Assembly (NCBI GenBank): GCA_014361295.1
Contig: JACIVX010000001.1
Coordinates: forward strand, 569,924-633,923
DNA from: Methanomassiliicoccales archaeon
GTDB lineage: Archaea; Thermoplasmatota; Thermoplasmata; Methanomassiliicoccales; JACIVX01
Direction of reading: 5' to 3'
Length of the DNA: 64,000 bases
Below the pieces are notes generated by a model. It searched no databases, had not been told where the DNA came from, and worked only from the letters and a program-made list of their open reading frames with translations. This document shows positions 1 through 8,723 of the stretch, piece by piece. The first letter of the stretch is position 1; each line of letters opens with the position of its first letter. The position numbers and the translations under genes were made by a program.

Positions 1-49
1 GCTGAAGAGCCAGTTTAGCGTTTCTTGATAAGACATTCTATCCCGCCAT

Positions 50-847
50 TCAACATCGCGCTGAACGTCCACCAGATGTCACGAGCTGCTGAACGTATTC
101 CTTTAAATGAAGCTTGCGTTTTCGGGCGGCGTTCTTTAGCACTTTCATGATGCCTGAACCGTATTGTGCCGCTTTCTTTTCACAATCAGCGATTTCATCG
201 AGAGCGAGAATTCTTGCGACATTTCTTAGGAGCCCTTTTCGGAGGCCGTCCTTCATTCGTTCATCGATAGGGATGTTCCGCACAAGATCGATGAATTGTG
301 GACTAAGATACGGGTGCACGATCACTTTGTCGAAATGTGCGGCGATTTTTCTTTCCAAATTTATTCCAATATTAAGCAATTTTGTCAAATCTTCATTCAT
401 CGACTTTTCCCGCTCTTCCAGTGAAAGAAGTTCATATCTTTTGTAACCTCCAAACAGCTCATCAGCTCCCTGCCCGCTGACGAGAATGGATTCTTTGGCG
501 TTTGATGCAACGAAATACAGCGGAAGTTCGTAAGAGAGAACGAGAGGATTGAGATCGAAAATTATCGCTACCAACTTTGGAATCGCGTCGATGATATCTT
601 CTTCGGTGATGACAATTTTCTCCCAGGGGAGGCCCAATTTTTCCGAGGTGGTTCTTGCAACGGAAATATCATGTGAATCCTCGATCCCGACTGTATAAAG
701 ATGTGGAGTGCAATACTCCGATGCGATCGATGCGAGAATGCTACTATCCAGTCCTCCGGAGAATGATATTGCTACATCACGCCGATCCCGAAGAAGATCA
801 CTCAGGATATCTTGAAGTGAGTTTAAGAGCTCAATTTCCCAAACCAT
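50..847 (-). CDS. Asparagine-synthase-like ATP pyrophosphatase, no glutaminase domain
   Basis: The protein has the PP-loop SGGLDSS near its N-terminus and the asparagine synthetase motif GQGADELFGGY about 100 residues later, so it is the synthetase half of the AsnB family. That half adenylates a carboxylate and amidates it. At 265 residues it is about half of AsnB, and the N-terminal class II glutaminase domain with its Cys2 nucleophile is absent. It may use free ammonia or a separate glutaminase, or modify another substrate. I place the start at ATG 847; a longer reading to 910 would run through a TATA-like box at 878-890. It is divergent from the acyl-CoA synthetase gene at 1022. The family is clear; the substrate is not. 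Confidence 0.8.
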   Translation of the reverse strand: MVWEIELLNSLQDILSDLLRDRRDVAISFSGGLDSSILASIASEYCTPHLYTVGIEDSHDISVARTTSEKLGLPWEKIVITEEDIIDAIPKLVAIIFDLNPLVLSYELPLYFVASNAKESILVSGQGADELFGGYKRYELLSLEEREKSMNEDLTKLLNIGINLERKIAAHFDKVIVHPYLSPQFIDLVRNIPIDERMKDGLRKGLLRNVARILALDEIADCEKKAAQYGSGIMKVLKNAARKRKLHLKEYVQQLVTSGGRSARC

Positions 848-877
848 CGCGATGCACACCTGAGGTAGGTTTGACTC

Positions 878-890
878 GTTTATTAATCTC
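878..890 (-). promoter_or_regulatory. TATA-like promoter of the asparagine-synthase-like gene
   Basis: On the minus strand this reads GAGATTAATAAAC. It lies about 35 bases before ATG 847, which would give a leader of about 10 bases. It supports the shorter start. Confidence 0.5.
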
Positions 891-990
891 TTTTTATTTT
901 CGAATTTCAATTTGAAACCCGCTAGAATTCAATCCTTTTCGGCATTGCGATTTCACATATTCAGATAGATAAATAAAATTTGATGAAAAA

Positions 991-999
991 GATTTAAGC
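991..999 (+). promoter_or_regulatory. TATA-like promoter of the acyl-CoA synthetase gene
   Basis: GATTTAAGC is centred 26 bases before ATG 1022, with no Shine-Dalgarno site between. This is the spacing expected for a leaderless archaeal transcript. Confidence 0.5.
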
Positions 1000-1021
1000 A
1001 TGAGTTTCGTTCAAGGACACG

Positions 1022-2434
1022 ATGGTTAGCCAGTTAGATGCATTATTCAACCCGAAAAGCGTCGCGCTTGTCGGCGCTTCCGGTCACCCAGGAAAGATTG
1101 GAAACACGATTCTGATCAACCTGATGAATGGGAATTTCAGATTGTATCTCGTCAATCCCAATGAAAGCGTCATCAATGGGCTTAAGGTCTATAAGAGCGT
1201 AAAAGATCTGCCGGAAGCAGTTGATCTGGCGGTCCTCGCCGTTTCTGCAAAAATCACGCCACCGATTATCCAAGAATGTGTGGAGAAGAGAATTCCTTTT
1301 GTCATTTCCGTGGCGGCTGGTTTCGGGGAGATCGGAGAAGAAGGTAAGGTTCTGGAAAGAAAAATCGCCGATATTCTCAAGGGCTCAGGAACCAGATTGG
1401 TAGGACCGAACACTCTCGGAATCATCGTCACCGAGAACAAGCTTGACACACTTTTCGTTCCAAAGGAGCGAAGCCCAAGACCCAGCGATGGTGAAATCGC
1501 CGTGATTTCTCAGAGCGGTTCTGTAATGTGCGGTATTTACGAAATGGCTGAGGATACGGGCGTCGGGATTAGAGCGTGTGTCGGCCTTGGAAATAAAGTC
1601 GATCTCAACGAAAATGACTATCTTGAGTATTTCGCAGAAGATGATCGTACGAAATCAATCGCGATGTATCTCGAATCTTTTTCAGATGGACAGAAGTTCG
1701 TTGAAATCTGCAAGAAAATCACACCAAAAAAACCGATCGTTGCGATAAAGGTTGGCAGTACTGAAAAAGGGGCTAAAGCGGCATCATCGCATACGGGGGC
1801 AATAGCCAGTGGGTCGGATGCTTTGGTCAGTGGCATCTTCAAGCAGATCGGAATCCAGAGGGCTTACGATGAAATCGAATTGCTGGACATGGCAAAGGCC
1901 CTTGCTTATCTCGATCATATCGATGGAGACAGAATTGCAGTTGTCAGCAGCACAGGCGGTTTCGGCGTCATAGCTACCGATTACATTGAGTCTAAAGAAA
2001 AGGGCGTAGGCATGAGGCTTGCGGAGATCAGTGACGAAGGCAAGAAAGCAATCAGAGAAAGGACACAGTATTTTGCTTCCGTTGAAAATCCCATTGACCT
2101 CACGGGCAGTGTGACAGACGAGATGTATGGTGAGGTTCTGGAAATTATTCAGAGAGAAAAGGGAGTCGATGCGGTTCTGCTGCTCCTCCAACTTCAGCCA
2201 CCTCTGCTAACAAACCGCCTTGTTGACATCGCTGAGGAGAAGATTAAGAAAGGAGGGAAACCGACGATCGTTTGTTGCATAGGCGGAAGTGTACCGAGAC
2301 CAATGCTCCGTCGCTTCGAAGAAAAAAGAATACCGGCCTATAGTTCGCTGACGAGAGCGATTAAAGCGATCCGAAGTTTATACGATAGAGGGCTTTACCT
2401 GAAAAGAATTAAGTCCTCATGTAAAGAACTATAG
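1022..2434 (+). CDS. acdA: Acyl-CoA synthetase (ADP-forming), alpha subunit
   Basis: This 470-residue protein has the CoA-binding Rossmann start (FNPKSVALVGASG at 10-22), a succinyl-CoA-ligase-like middle and the phosphohistidine motif SSHTGA at 255-260. His257 has the same number as the catalytic alpha His257 known from the Pyrococcus acetyl-CoA synthetase. The enzyme class converts acyl-CoA, ADP and phosphate to acid, CoA and ATP in the cytoplasm, the main ATP step of peptide-fermenting archaea. No beta subunit is adjacent, but one lies at 19249 with a second alpha gene. The C-terminus is short and basic. The acyl substrate cannot be told from sequence. Confidence 0.9.
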   Translation: MVSQLDALFNPKSVALVGASGHPGKIGNTILINLMNGNFRLYLVNPNESVINGLKVYKSVKDLPEAVDLAVLAVSAKITPPIIQECVEKRIPFVISVAAGFGEIGEEGKVLERKIADILKGSGTRLVGPNTLGIIVTENKLDTLFVPKERSPRPSDGEIAVISQSGSVMCGIYEMAEDTGVGIRACVGLGNKVDLNENDYLEYFAEDDRTKSIAMYLESFSDGQKFVEICKKITPKKPIVAIKVGSTEKGAKAASSHTGAIASGSDALVSGIFKQIGIQRAYDEIELLDMAKALAYLDHIDGDRIAVVSSTGGFGVIATDYIESKEKGVGMRLAEISDEGKKAIRERTQYFASVENPIDLTGSVTDEMYGEVLEIIQREKGVDAVLLLLQLQPPLLTNRLVDIAEEKIKKGGKPTIVCCIGGSVPRPMLRRFEEKRIPAYSSLTRAIKAIRSLYDRGLYLKRIKSSCKEL

Positions 2435-2448
2435 AAAATATCTTAAGA

Positions 2449-2456
2449 TTTAAAAG
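2449..2456 (+). promoter_or_regulatory. TATA-like promoter of nikR
   Basis: TTTAAAAG is centred about 24 bases before ATG 2476, consistent with a leaderless transcript. I did not find a convincing palindromic NikR operator here. Confidence 0.5.
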
Positions 2457-2475
2457 TCAATGTAACTCAATTGCT

Positions 2476-2907
2476 ATGGATAACGTCACAAGGATCGGAG
2501 TATCGCTCGAGCCAGAATTGTTGAAAAAATTCGATGAGTTGATTCGAGAAAAGGGATACACAACGCGATCTGAGGCAATCAGAGATCTGATTAGGAATGC
2601 GCTCGTAGAGGAGATTTGGGCTGATGAAAACTCGGAAGCATTCGGCACCATCACACTCGTCTACGATCACGAAAAGGGTGGCGTGAGAGAGAAATTATTG
2701 GAAATTCAACACGCTCATCATACGTATATATCGTCGTCGATGCATATTCATTTGGACGTACACAGATGTTTGGAGGTTCTCGTAGTCAGTGGAAAGGTAA
2801 AAAACATCAAGAAACTTGCGGATGAGCTATGCAGCGTTCGCGGAGTTTTGCATGGCAAACTGGCGATGACTGCAGGGCGTTTCGGAACTGAAAATGAAGA
2901 ACATTGA
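2476..2907 (+). CDS. nikR: Nickel-responsive regulator NikR
   Basis: The 143-residue protein has an N-terminal ribbon-helix-helix DNA-binding region (about 1-45) and a C-terminal ACT-like nickel-binding domain. The high-affinity nickel ligands are recognisable as His79, His90, His92 and Cys98, with the same spacing as His76, His87, His89 and Cys95 of E. coli NikR. It should repress nickel uptake genes when nickel is bound. No nickel transporter or hydrogenase large subunit is in the window, so its targets lie elsewhere. A T-rich stretch follows the stop. Confidence 0.95.
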   Translation: MDNVTRIGVSLEPELLKKFDELIREKGYTTRSEAIRDLIRNALVEEIWADENSEAFGTITLVYDHEKGGVREKLLEIQHAHHTYISSSMHIHLDVHRCLEVLVVSGKVKNIKKLADELCSVRGVLHGKLAMTAGRFGTENEEH

Positions 2908-2935
2908 GTTATTTTGGCCATTTTTCTTTTCAAAG
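2908..2935 (+). terminator. T-rich transcription terminator after nikR
   Basis: Directly after the nikR stop the plus strand has T tracts (TTATTTTGG, then TTTTTCTTTTC), the usual form of an archaeal intrinsic terminator. No stem-loop is evident. Confidence 0.4.
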
Positions 2936-2987
2936 GCAAAAAATTTAGGAATTCTCGATGGATTTGAGCGCAATTTAGGATACGAAC

Positions 2988-3003
2988 ATATAATTTTATA
3001 TAG
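2988..3003 (+). promoter_or_regulatory. TATA-like promoter of topA
   Basis: ATATAATTTTATATAG is centred about 30 bases before ATG 3027. It supports ATG 3027 over the upstream in-frame TTG at 3012. Confidence 0.55.
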
Positions 3004-3026
3004 AATTCTCATTGGGCGAAGAACGA

Positions 3027-5369
3027 ATGAGAATACTCGTCATTTCTGAAAAGGCTAACGCAGCTGCTCGCATCGCTACGATCCTCGGAAGAGGTTCCTA
3101 CAAAAGAAGGAACCTACATGGTGTGCCAGTTTTCCATATCGAAAGAGATGGTCAAGAAATCGATGTCGTTGGCCTGCGGGGTCACATTCTTGAATTGGAT
3201 TACCCAAAGGAACTCAACGATTGGCAGAAAGTCGATCCGAAAGATCTCGTTTATGCGATTCCTGAAAAAAAGGTCATCGCAAGGAATATTCTGGCAGCGC
3301 TCAAAGAACTTTCGAATAATATCGATCAGGTCATCATCGCCACCGACTATGATAGAGAGGGTGAACTGATCGGTCTTGAAACCGTTAAGATACTCTCCAT
3401 AGACCCAAACAAGGTAAAGAGGGCAAGGTTCAGTGCGCTGACAAAGAATGAGATCGAGACGGCCTTTTCTTCGCTCACGAATCCCGATGAAAAGCTTGCG
3501 GAATCTGCCGAATGTAGGCAGATCATCGATCTTGCGTGGGGCGCAACCCTCACCCGGTTCATTTCAAAGGCGACACACCAGATGGGAAAAAATTTCCTTT
3601 CTGTGGGTCGGGTACAAAGCCCGACGTTGAGCCTCATCGTCGACAGGCACAAACAGATCGAAGAATTCATCCCGAAACCATACTGGGATGTCACTGCCAA
3701 GATGAGAGACGATCACGCCGAATTCATTGGTGGACATCAAAAGAATCCTTTTTGGGAGGAGGACGATGCGAAGAATGTTCTTTCTAAGTGTAAGGACATA
3801 AAATCGGGCGAAGTCATCCAGTACGAGGCTAACGAGAGGGATGAGTATCCACCTGCGCCATTTAACACGACGAATTTTCTGGCAGAGGCAAATAGACTCG
3901 GTATTCCAGCCAGTAGGGCGATGAGTATCGCCGAGGATCTTTATACTTCAGGTTACATCTCATATCCACGTACAGATAATACCGTTTATCCAAAATCTCT
4001 CTATTTGAAAGGAGTCCTTGAAAAGTTGAGGGAATCTGAGTTCAGAAACGAAGTAGAAGAGATACTCGCACAGGATCGGATAATTCCGTCAAAAGGAAAG
4101 TTTGAAGCGACTGACCACCCGCCGATTTATCCCACTGAGGTCGCTTCGAGAAAAACATTGAAAGGGGAAAGATGGAAGATTTACGAACTCGTAGTGCGTC
4201 GTTTCCTAGCAACAGTCGCACCACCGGCGCGAGTTAAAGTCAATAAGTGCACAATCTCGATAAATGGAGAGATATTCACTGCCGCTGGGTATAAGCTAAT
4301 TAATCCAGGCTGGAGGAAATACTATCCGTATTACAAAATCTCGGAAGTCGATGTTCCCAATTTAAGCGTTGGAGATAGAGTCGACGTTCTCAGCGTCGAA
4401 TTAAATAAGAAATTCACACAACCACCGCCTAGGTATACTCAAGGTACGCTCATCCAGGAAATGGAACGTCTCGGACTGGGAACAAAAAGTACGAGACACG
4501 AGATCATTCAGAAGTTGTATGAACGAAATTATGTGAGAGGGAACAATCTGATACCAACACCCGCAGGAATTGCCGTGGCAGAAGCCCTTGAGAAATACGC
4601 CAACATGATCACAGACAGCAAAATGACGTCACATCTTGAAAAGGACATGGACGATATCGCGAGAGGGGAGAGCACATTGGATGATGTCGTACATGAATCG
4701 CAAGATATGCTTTCGGATGTCGTTGATATCATGGAACAGCATCGGGATCAGATCGGCGCGGAGATTAAGTCAGCCTTGGAAGAGCAAAGACACATCGGTG
4801 ATTGTCCGACATGTGGCGGGAAACTTAGGATACTCAAATCGAGGGAGGGGCGAGAATTCATCGGATGCTCCGGATATCCAAACTGCAAAACGAGTTTTCC
4901 AAAACCAAAAGGCGCTATGATCGAGGCGACAGGCAAGAAATGCGAAATCTGCGATATGCCGATGATTAAAGTCATTAGGAAGGGACAGCCACCAGAAATC
5001 GTTTGCATCGACCCATCATGTGTCAGCAACAGAAAGAAGAATACACTGGCTCAGTGTCCCAAATGCGGGAAGGAAATGCGCATTGTTTATTCACACAATG
5101 GTAAGAGATTTCTAGGATGTTCTGGATATCCTGACTGCGATCAAACATTTCCTCTTCCACAGACAGGTACAATCAAAACAGCTGACAGCACATGCGAGAC
5201 TTGCGGATCACCGATGGTTGAAATCGATACAGGAAAAACCACATGGAGAACCTGCATCAATCAGAAGTGCTTGTCAAAAAAGGCGAATAATAGAAAAAAT
5301 TCGAATAGCAAATCAGAGAACCAAAAGACTGGAACGAAGAAGGTTAGTCGACGATCCTCGAAAGCTTGA
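3027..5369 (+). CDS. topA: DNA topoisomerase I (type IA)
   Basis: This 780-residue enzyme relaxes negative supercoils by single-strand passage. It begins with a Toprim domain (MRILVISEKANAA) and holds the active-site motif SYPRTDNT, whose Tyr attacks DNA, followed by the rest of the gate domains. From about residue 590 there are four CxxC zinc-ribbon units, two of which keep the GCSGYPxC signature, then a lysine- and serine-rich tail. It is similar in length to archaeal TopA proteins. It converges with the gene at 5344, and the two coding regions overlap by 26 bases. Confidence 0.96.
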   Translation: MRILVISEKANAAARIATILGRGSYKRRNLHGVPVFHIERDGQEIDVVGLRGHILELDYPKELNDWQKVDPKDLVYAIPEKKVIARNILAALKELSNNIDQVIIATDYDREGELIGLETVKILSIDPNKVKRARFSALTKNEIETAFSSLTNPDEKLAESAECRQIIDLAWGATLTRFISKATHQMGKNFLSVGRVQSPTLSLIVDRHKQIEEFIPKPYWDVTAKMRDDHAEFIGGHQKNPFWEEDDAKNVLSKCKDIKSGEVIQYEANERDEYPPAPFNTTNFLAEANRLGIPASRAMSIAEDLYTSGYISYPRTDNTVYPKSLYLKGVLEKLRESEFRNEVEEILAQDRIIPSKGKFEATDHPPIYPTEVASRKTLKGERWKIYELVVRRFLATVAPPARVKVNKCTISINGEIFTAAGYKLINPGWRKYYPYYKISEVDVPNLSVGDRVDVLSVELNKKFTQPPPRYTQGTLIQEMERLGLGTKSTRHEIIQKLYERNYVRGNNLIPTPAGIAVAEALEKYANMITDSKMTSHLEKDMDDIARGESTLDDVVHESQDMLSDVVDIMEQHRDQIGAEIKSALEEQRHIGDCPTCGGKLRILKSREGREFIGCSGYPNCKTSFPKPKGAMIEATGKKCEICDMPMIKVIRKGQPPEIVCIDPSCVSNRKKNTLAQCPKCGKEMRIVYSHNGKRFLGCSGYPDCDQTFPLPQTGTIKTADSTCETCGSPMVEIDTGKTTWRTCINQKCLSKKANNRKNSNSKSENQKTGTKKVSRRSSKA

Positions 5370-5613
5370 ACACGACTGGATTTTTCGGATCGATGCAACA
5401 ACAGTGAACAACGCCTTCTTCTTCGCCAAACTCCTTGAAATTCCCTCCGAATCGAAGCGCTGTCACGAATGGAAAAATCACATACGTTGCCCAAACACAG
5501 AGACCCGGAGGTGGAAATGCACCGAACTCAAAGGTGTCACCTACCTTGAGACCTAACGGACACTTACCACTCCCTCCGATCTCGACGACTTCCACCTTTA
5601 CATTATACGACAT
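5344..5613 (-). CDS. TIGR04076 family protein
   Basis: This small 89-residue protein has conserved points CPLGLKVGD near residue 18, GLCVWA in the middle, ALRFGG, and the ending DPKNPVVFKL. These match my memory of the TIGR04076 family, whose function is unknown. Several cysteines (18, 39, 70-72) could bind metal or take part in redox chemistry. It follows the radical SAM gene with a 9-base gap on the same strand, so the two are almost certainly co-transcribed. It could be the substrate or a partner of that enzyme. Confidence 0.75.
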   Translation of the reverse strand: MSYNVKVEVVEIGGSGKCPLGLKVGDTFEFGAFPPPGLCVWATYVIFPFVTALRFGGNFKEFGEEEGVVHCCCIDPKNPVVFKLSRIVD

Positions 5614-5622
5614 AATGCTCCT

Positions 5623-7062
5623 TCACTTCGCTGACGCGACAGGGATACTCGCGACGATCTCCCTGTATTTTTCGACATTATTAATACAACCGGGATCAGG
5701 CGCAAGATAGTCGCCGAAGTAGCCGTATGCTCTTGCCCTGCATCCGCCACAGTGGTATCGATAGTCACAGGTGCCGCAGCTTCCCTTCAAGATATCCTTA
5801 TTACGCAGTTCTTCAAACACCTTGTTGTGCAGCCAGATCTCTTCCAGATCATCCGTTCTCACATTGCCGACCTTGAGAGGGAAAAAGACACAGGGCTCGA
5901 TATCCCCGTTTGCCCGTATCGCCATATAGAATCTGCCAGCACCACAACCTCCGATGAACTCAGTCAAGTTGAACAGATTCCCCTGGACTTCCGTATTGTA
6001 AAAATGCGTCGGCACAACGATCGATCCGTCCTGTCCGCAATTCTGTAGCGCAATGCGCGCATACTGAGGTGCTGTCGTTAACAGCTCGCAGTCGACTTCC
6101 TTCAATTTGCCGTAAAGCATTTTCAGGAGATTCTCGCGTTCCTCTGGCGAAAGATCGTTCTCGATAATCATCCGACCACGACCCGTCGGGACGAAATTGT
6201 AAGCCATGAACCAGTTGACACCGAGCTTTTCGCACAAATCGATGATATCCGGGATCTGATGGAGATTTCTTTTCGTTGCCGTTGTCGCGATGTTGACAAA
6301 GAAACCCTCTGCAACCGCATTTTTGACGCCTTCGATTGTGCGATCAAACGCCCCAGATATACCTCTGAACCCATCATGCGTTGCGGCATCGGCGCCATCA
6401 ATGCTGATCTGCAGATACTGTACGCCAGCCTCCTTCATCTCCTTGGCTTTTTCAGGTGTGATTAACGTGCCGTTTGTGGCGATCGAAACATACATTCCGT
6501 GGTTGGCCGCTCTCCGCGTCAAGTCAAAGATATCTTTTCGGACGAGCGGTTCACCGCCAGAAAAGGCAAGGATCGGTATACCCATTCTTGCTAGTTTGTC
6601 GACAAGCGCGATGGCCTCTTCGTGAGTTAGTTCATCCTCTTGGGCTTTTCCCGCCGTCGCATAGCAGTGCTGACACCGAAGATTGCAGGCGTAAGTCACA
6701 TCCCAGACGACCTGGAATGGTGCGCCCGGAACGAATGGTTTTCTCACCCCAAAATCGGCAATCCCCCTCACCACACACGAAAGTCCTTTTCGCCAGTATG
6801 GGTCTCTGAATCGGGTTTTCATCTCCTCTTCGGTGACGCCAAAAGATTTCGCTCCCCTTTTCAGAACAGACGCAAGCGGCTTCTCCGCCGCCTTACAAAA
6901 TGTGCATGCATCGTCTCGCACACCGACATAAAGTTCAAGTGCCACCTCGAGACGATTTTTTTGGTCAGTTTCGCAGTATCTGCTCATCCCCGCCAGGATC
7001 TTTCTTGTTATCGGATTGCCGATCATCGTTTTGAGGACCTGCACACCCGTACTAGTCTTCAT
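5623..7062 (-). CDS. Radical SAM/SPASM domain protein of unknown substrate
   Basis: The radical SAM cluster motif is CNLRCQHC (Cys126, 130, 133), followed by the GGEP motif (FSGGEPL). The C-terminal region (about 370-455) has the SPASM cysteine pattern ending in CGTCDYRYHCGGC, which should hold extra Fe-S clusters. It resembles peptide-modifying SPASM enzymes and the haem-pathway AhbC/AhbD group. An unusual N-terminal 115 residues precede the barrel, with a CTFC pair at 53-56. No precursor peptide gene is evident; the only close partner is the downstream TIGR04076 protein. The assignment to radical SAM/SPASM is firm, the reaction unknown. Confidence 0.85.
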   Translation of the reverse strand: MKTSTGVQVLKTMIGNPITRKILAGMSRYCETDQKNRLEVALELYVGVRDDACTFCKAAEKPLASVLKRGAKSFGVTEEEMKTRFRDPYWRKGLSCVVRGIADFGVRKPFVPGAPFQVVWDVTYACNLRCQHCYATAGKAQEDELTHEEAIALVDKLARMGIPILAFSGGEPLVRKDIFDLTRRAANHGMYVSIATNGTLITPEKAKEMKEAGVQYLQISIDGADAATHDGFRGISGAFDRTIEGVKNAVAEGFFVNIATTATKRNLHQIPDIIDLCEKLGVNWFMAYNFVPTGRGRMIIENDLSPEERENLLKMLYGKLKEVDCELLTTAPQYARIALQNCGQDGSIVVPTHFYNTEVQGNLFNLTEFIGGCGAGRFYMAIRANGDIEPCVFFPLKVGNVRTDDLEEIWLHNKVFEELRNKDILKGSCGTCDYRYHCGGCRARAYGYFGDYLAPDPGCINNVEKYREIVASIPVASAK

Positions 7063-7292
7063 CAGACCAATCCTTCCTTACGAGTTTGTGAAACCCCAAT
7101 ATTCAATCAATATTTATCACATTGCTACATGAACTGCTAATGGGGACTACCCGTTATCGCGGTATTTATTACTTTTCACAGTCGCTCTTCGAATTCTCGA
7201 GAAAAGTCAAATAACGATTTAAAATTAATAGAGGAAGAAAAGAAGAAAACGCGAAAAGCCAGTTACTTTTCGAGGATTTTCATGCATGACTC

Positions 7293-7760
7293 TCAATGAG
7301 AATCCGTGTGATTGTTCTCCAAGTGTTCATGCTCATGCTCGTGATGTTCGTGGTTATCCTCATGATCATGCACTTCTATATCTTCAACACTCGCCCTGAA
7401 TCCTTGTGATTCGGCCTCTTCTTGCAGTACGCGCTTGAAGATCTCCTCCACCTGCATTCTCTTCAAACCGTAGAGAAGAATGTTGATTACAAGCTCCATT
7501 CTACTGACGCGGGTTCCCAGACTTCCCTTGCATCGCGCCTTCCCATCATTATCAGTGACACTGCAGGTGAGATAGTGACCGCTGTCGCTCTCCGCGATGC
7601 ATTTTGCGTGCCCAATGAGGCTGGCGCCAGCCCTCACACACTCAATAACAGACCTTGACATAAGATTCTCAACCATTCCTCGCATTTCCGAACCCGCTCT
7701 CAAGCGATCGGAAGCGATCTGTACTTTCGCTGCATATGCTGAGAAATCCGGTGTCAACAT
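7293..7760 (-). CDS. Putative metal-binding protein with histidine-rich tail
   Basis: I do not recognise the N-terminal domain (about 120 residues), which contains Cys41, Cys54, Cys66 and Cys76 and looks mixed alpha/beta. The last 27 residues are a run of His, Glu, Asp and Asn, with 11 His between 130 and 155, typical of nickel- or zinc-storing tails on metallochaperones. The start codon lies inside the end of the GTPase gene upstream (7-base overlap) and has a GGTGAG ribosome site, so the two are translationally coupled. A role in handing metal to, or taking it from, the COG0523 GTPase is inferred from this. No signal peptide is seen. Confidence 0.7.
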   Translation of the reverse strand: MLTPDFSAYAAKVQIASDRLRAGSEMRGMVENLMSRSVIECVRAGASLIGHAKCIAESDSGHYLTCSVTDNDGKARCKGSLGTRVSRMELVINILLYGLKRMQVEEIFKRVLQEEAESQGFRASVEDIEVHDHEDNHEHHEHEHEHLENNHTDSH

Positions 7761-8356
7761 GCACTCACCAGAAAGTCAACCACTTTATCGAGATTTGTGC
7801 CCTCTGTAGCTGAAGCTGGGATGATTGGCCCCGTTGCTCCAATCTCCCTGATCTTCGCTTCGATTTCCTTCACTGTCCCATCTGGAACCTCATCAATTTT
7901 ATTGATAATGACGAGCCCGGCCGCCTTCACCTGAGCCTTCAGCGGTTTTTCGAGTGCCCTAACAATCGCAGAAAATCTAACAGCATCAACGATGACCGCA
8001 ACTATCCTTCTGTTAACTGAGGGACCACTATAGAGTTCCAGTGAATTCAGTATTGCTTGTGGGTCTGCGATGCCCGTTGGCTCTACCATAACGATATCAG
8101 GCGAAAATTCCAGTGCCACTGTTTTCAGTGTGCTGATGAAATCTGGACCGAGCGTGCAGCATATGCATCCACTCGCAAGTTCCTGAACCTGTAGACCGTA
8201 TTTCTGCATGACCTTTCCATCAATTCCAATTTTTCCAAAATCATTAACAATTATCACGATCTTTTTTCCAGTTCGCTCTATAATTTTCGAGATCGTCGAG
8301 AGAATCATCGTTGTCTTGCCAGAGCCCAGGAAACCCGCTATAACAATAAGGTCCAT
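7754..8356 (-). CDS. COG0523 (CobW/HypB/UreG-like) GTPase, metallochaperone
   Basis: The 200-residue protein has the P-loop GFLGSGKTT at 8-16, the family metal motif GCICC at 63-67 and the guanine-specificity motif NKID near 160. Proteins of this family bind zinc, nickel or cobalt and use GTP hydrolysis to load a client enzyme. It is shorter than CobW proper, since the CobW C-terminal domain is missing; the separate downstream gene with a His-rich tail may fill that role. I chose ATG 8356, which follows an AAGGTG site, over the in-frame GTG at 8365. The nearby corrinoid genes make a cobalt role possible, but zinc or nickel is equally open. Confidence 0.85.
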   Translation of the reverse strand: MDLIVIAGFLGSGKTTMILSTISKIIERTGKKIVIIVNDFGKIGIDGKVMQKYGLQVQELASGCICCTLGPDFISTLKTVALEFSPDIVMVEPTGIADPQAILNSLELYSGPSVNRRIVAVIVDAVRFSAIVRALEKPLKAQVKAAGLVIINKIDEVPDGTVKEIEAKIREIGATGPIIPASATEGTNLDKVVDFLVSAC

Positions 8357-8723
8357 CTGCAACACCTTATACTCCTCATAGCCACGACAATTAGTTGCTT
8401 GGCATTTACATTCTCTCGCCTAAATAAACCTTACCAAAAACCATCGCAGATCGAGATGATTGGGAAACAATTTATCAAAGCAGATCGCAATTGAAAAAAT
8501 AAATGAGAAAACAATTCTTCTAATAAAATGTTCATTCTTGTTTTTTTCAATTTGAATATTTAAATCTATTATCAGTCAAAATCACGATAATCATCGGTCG
8601 ATTTCGTAATTTTTCAAAAAAAATCGCTGAAATTCAATTATTCCTTAGATCGGATCAATTCACAACAAAATATATTTGAGAAATCGCACATAACGAAAAA
8701 ATCTGAAAGAATTGGGGGTCAGG
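8357..8723. other. Intergenic region between divergent units
   Basis: This AT-rich stretch separates the leftward GTPase unit from the rightward Lrp-RACo-AOR unit, so it should hold both promoters. Several A/T runs could serve as TATA boxes, but none stands out at a fixed distance from either start. I see no RNA gene or reading frame here. Confidence 0.5.
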
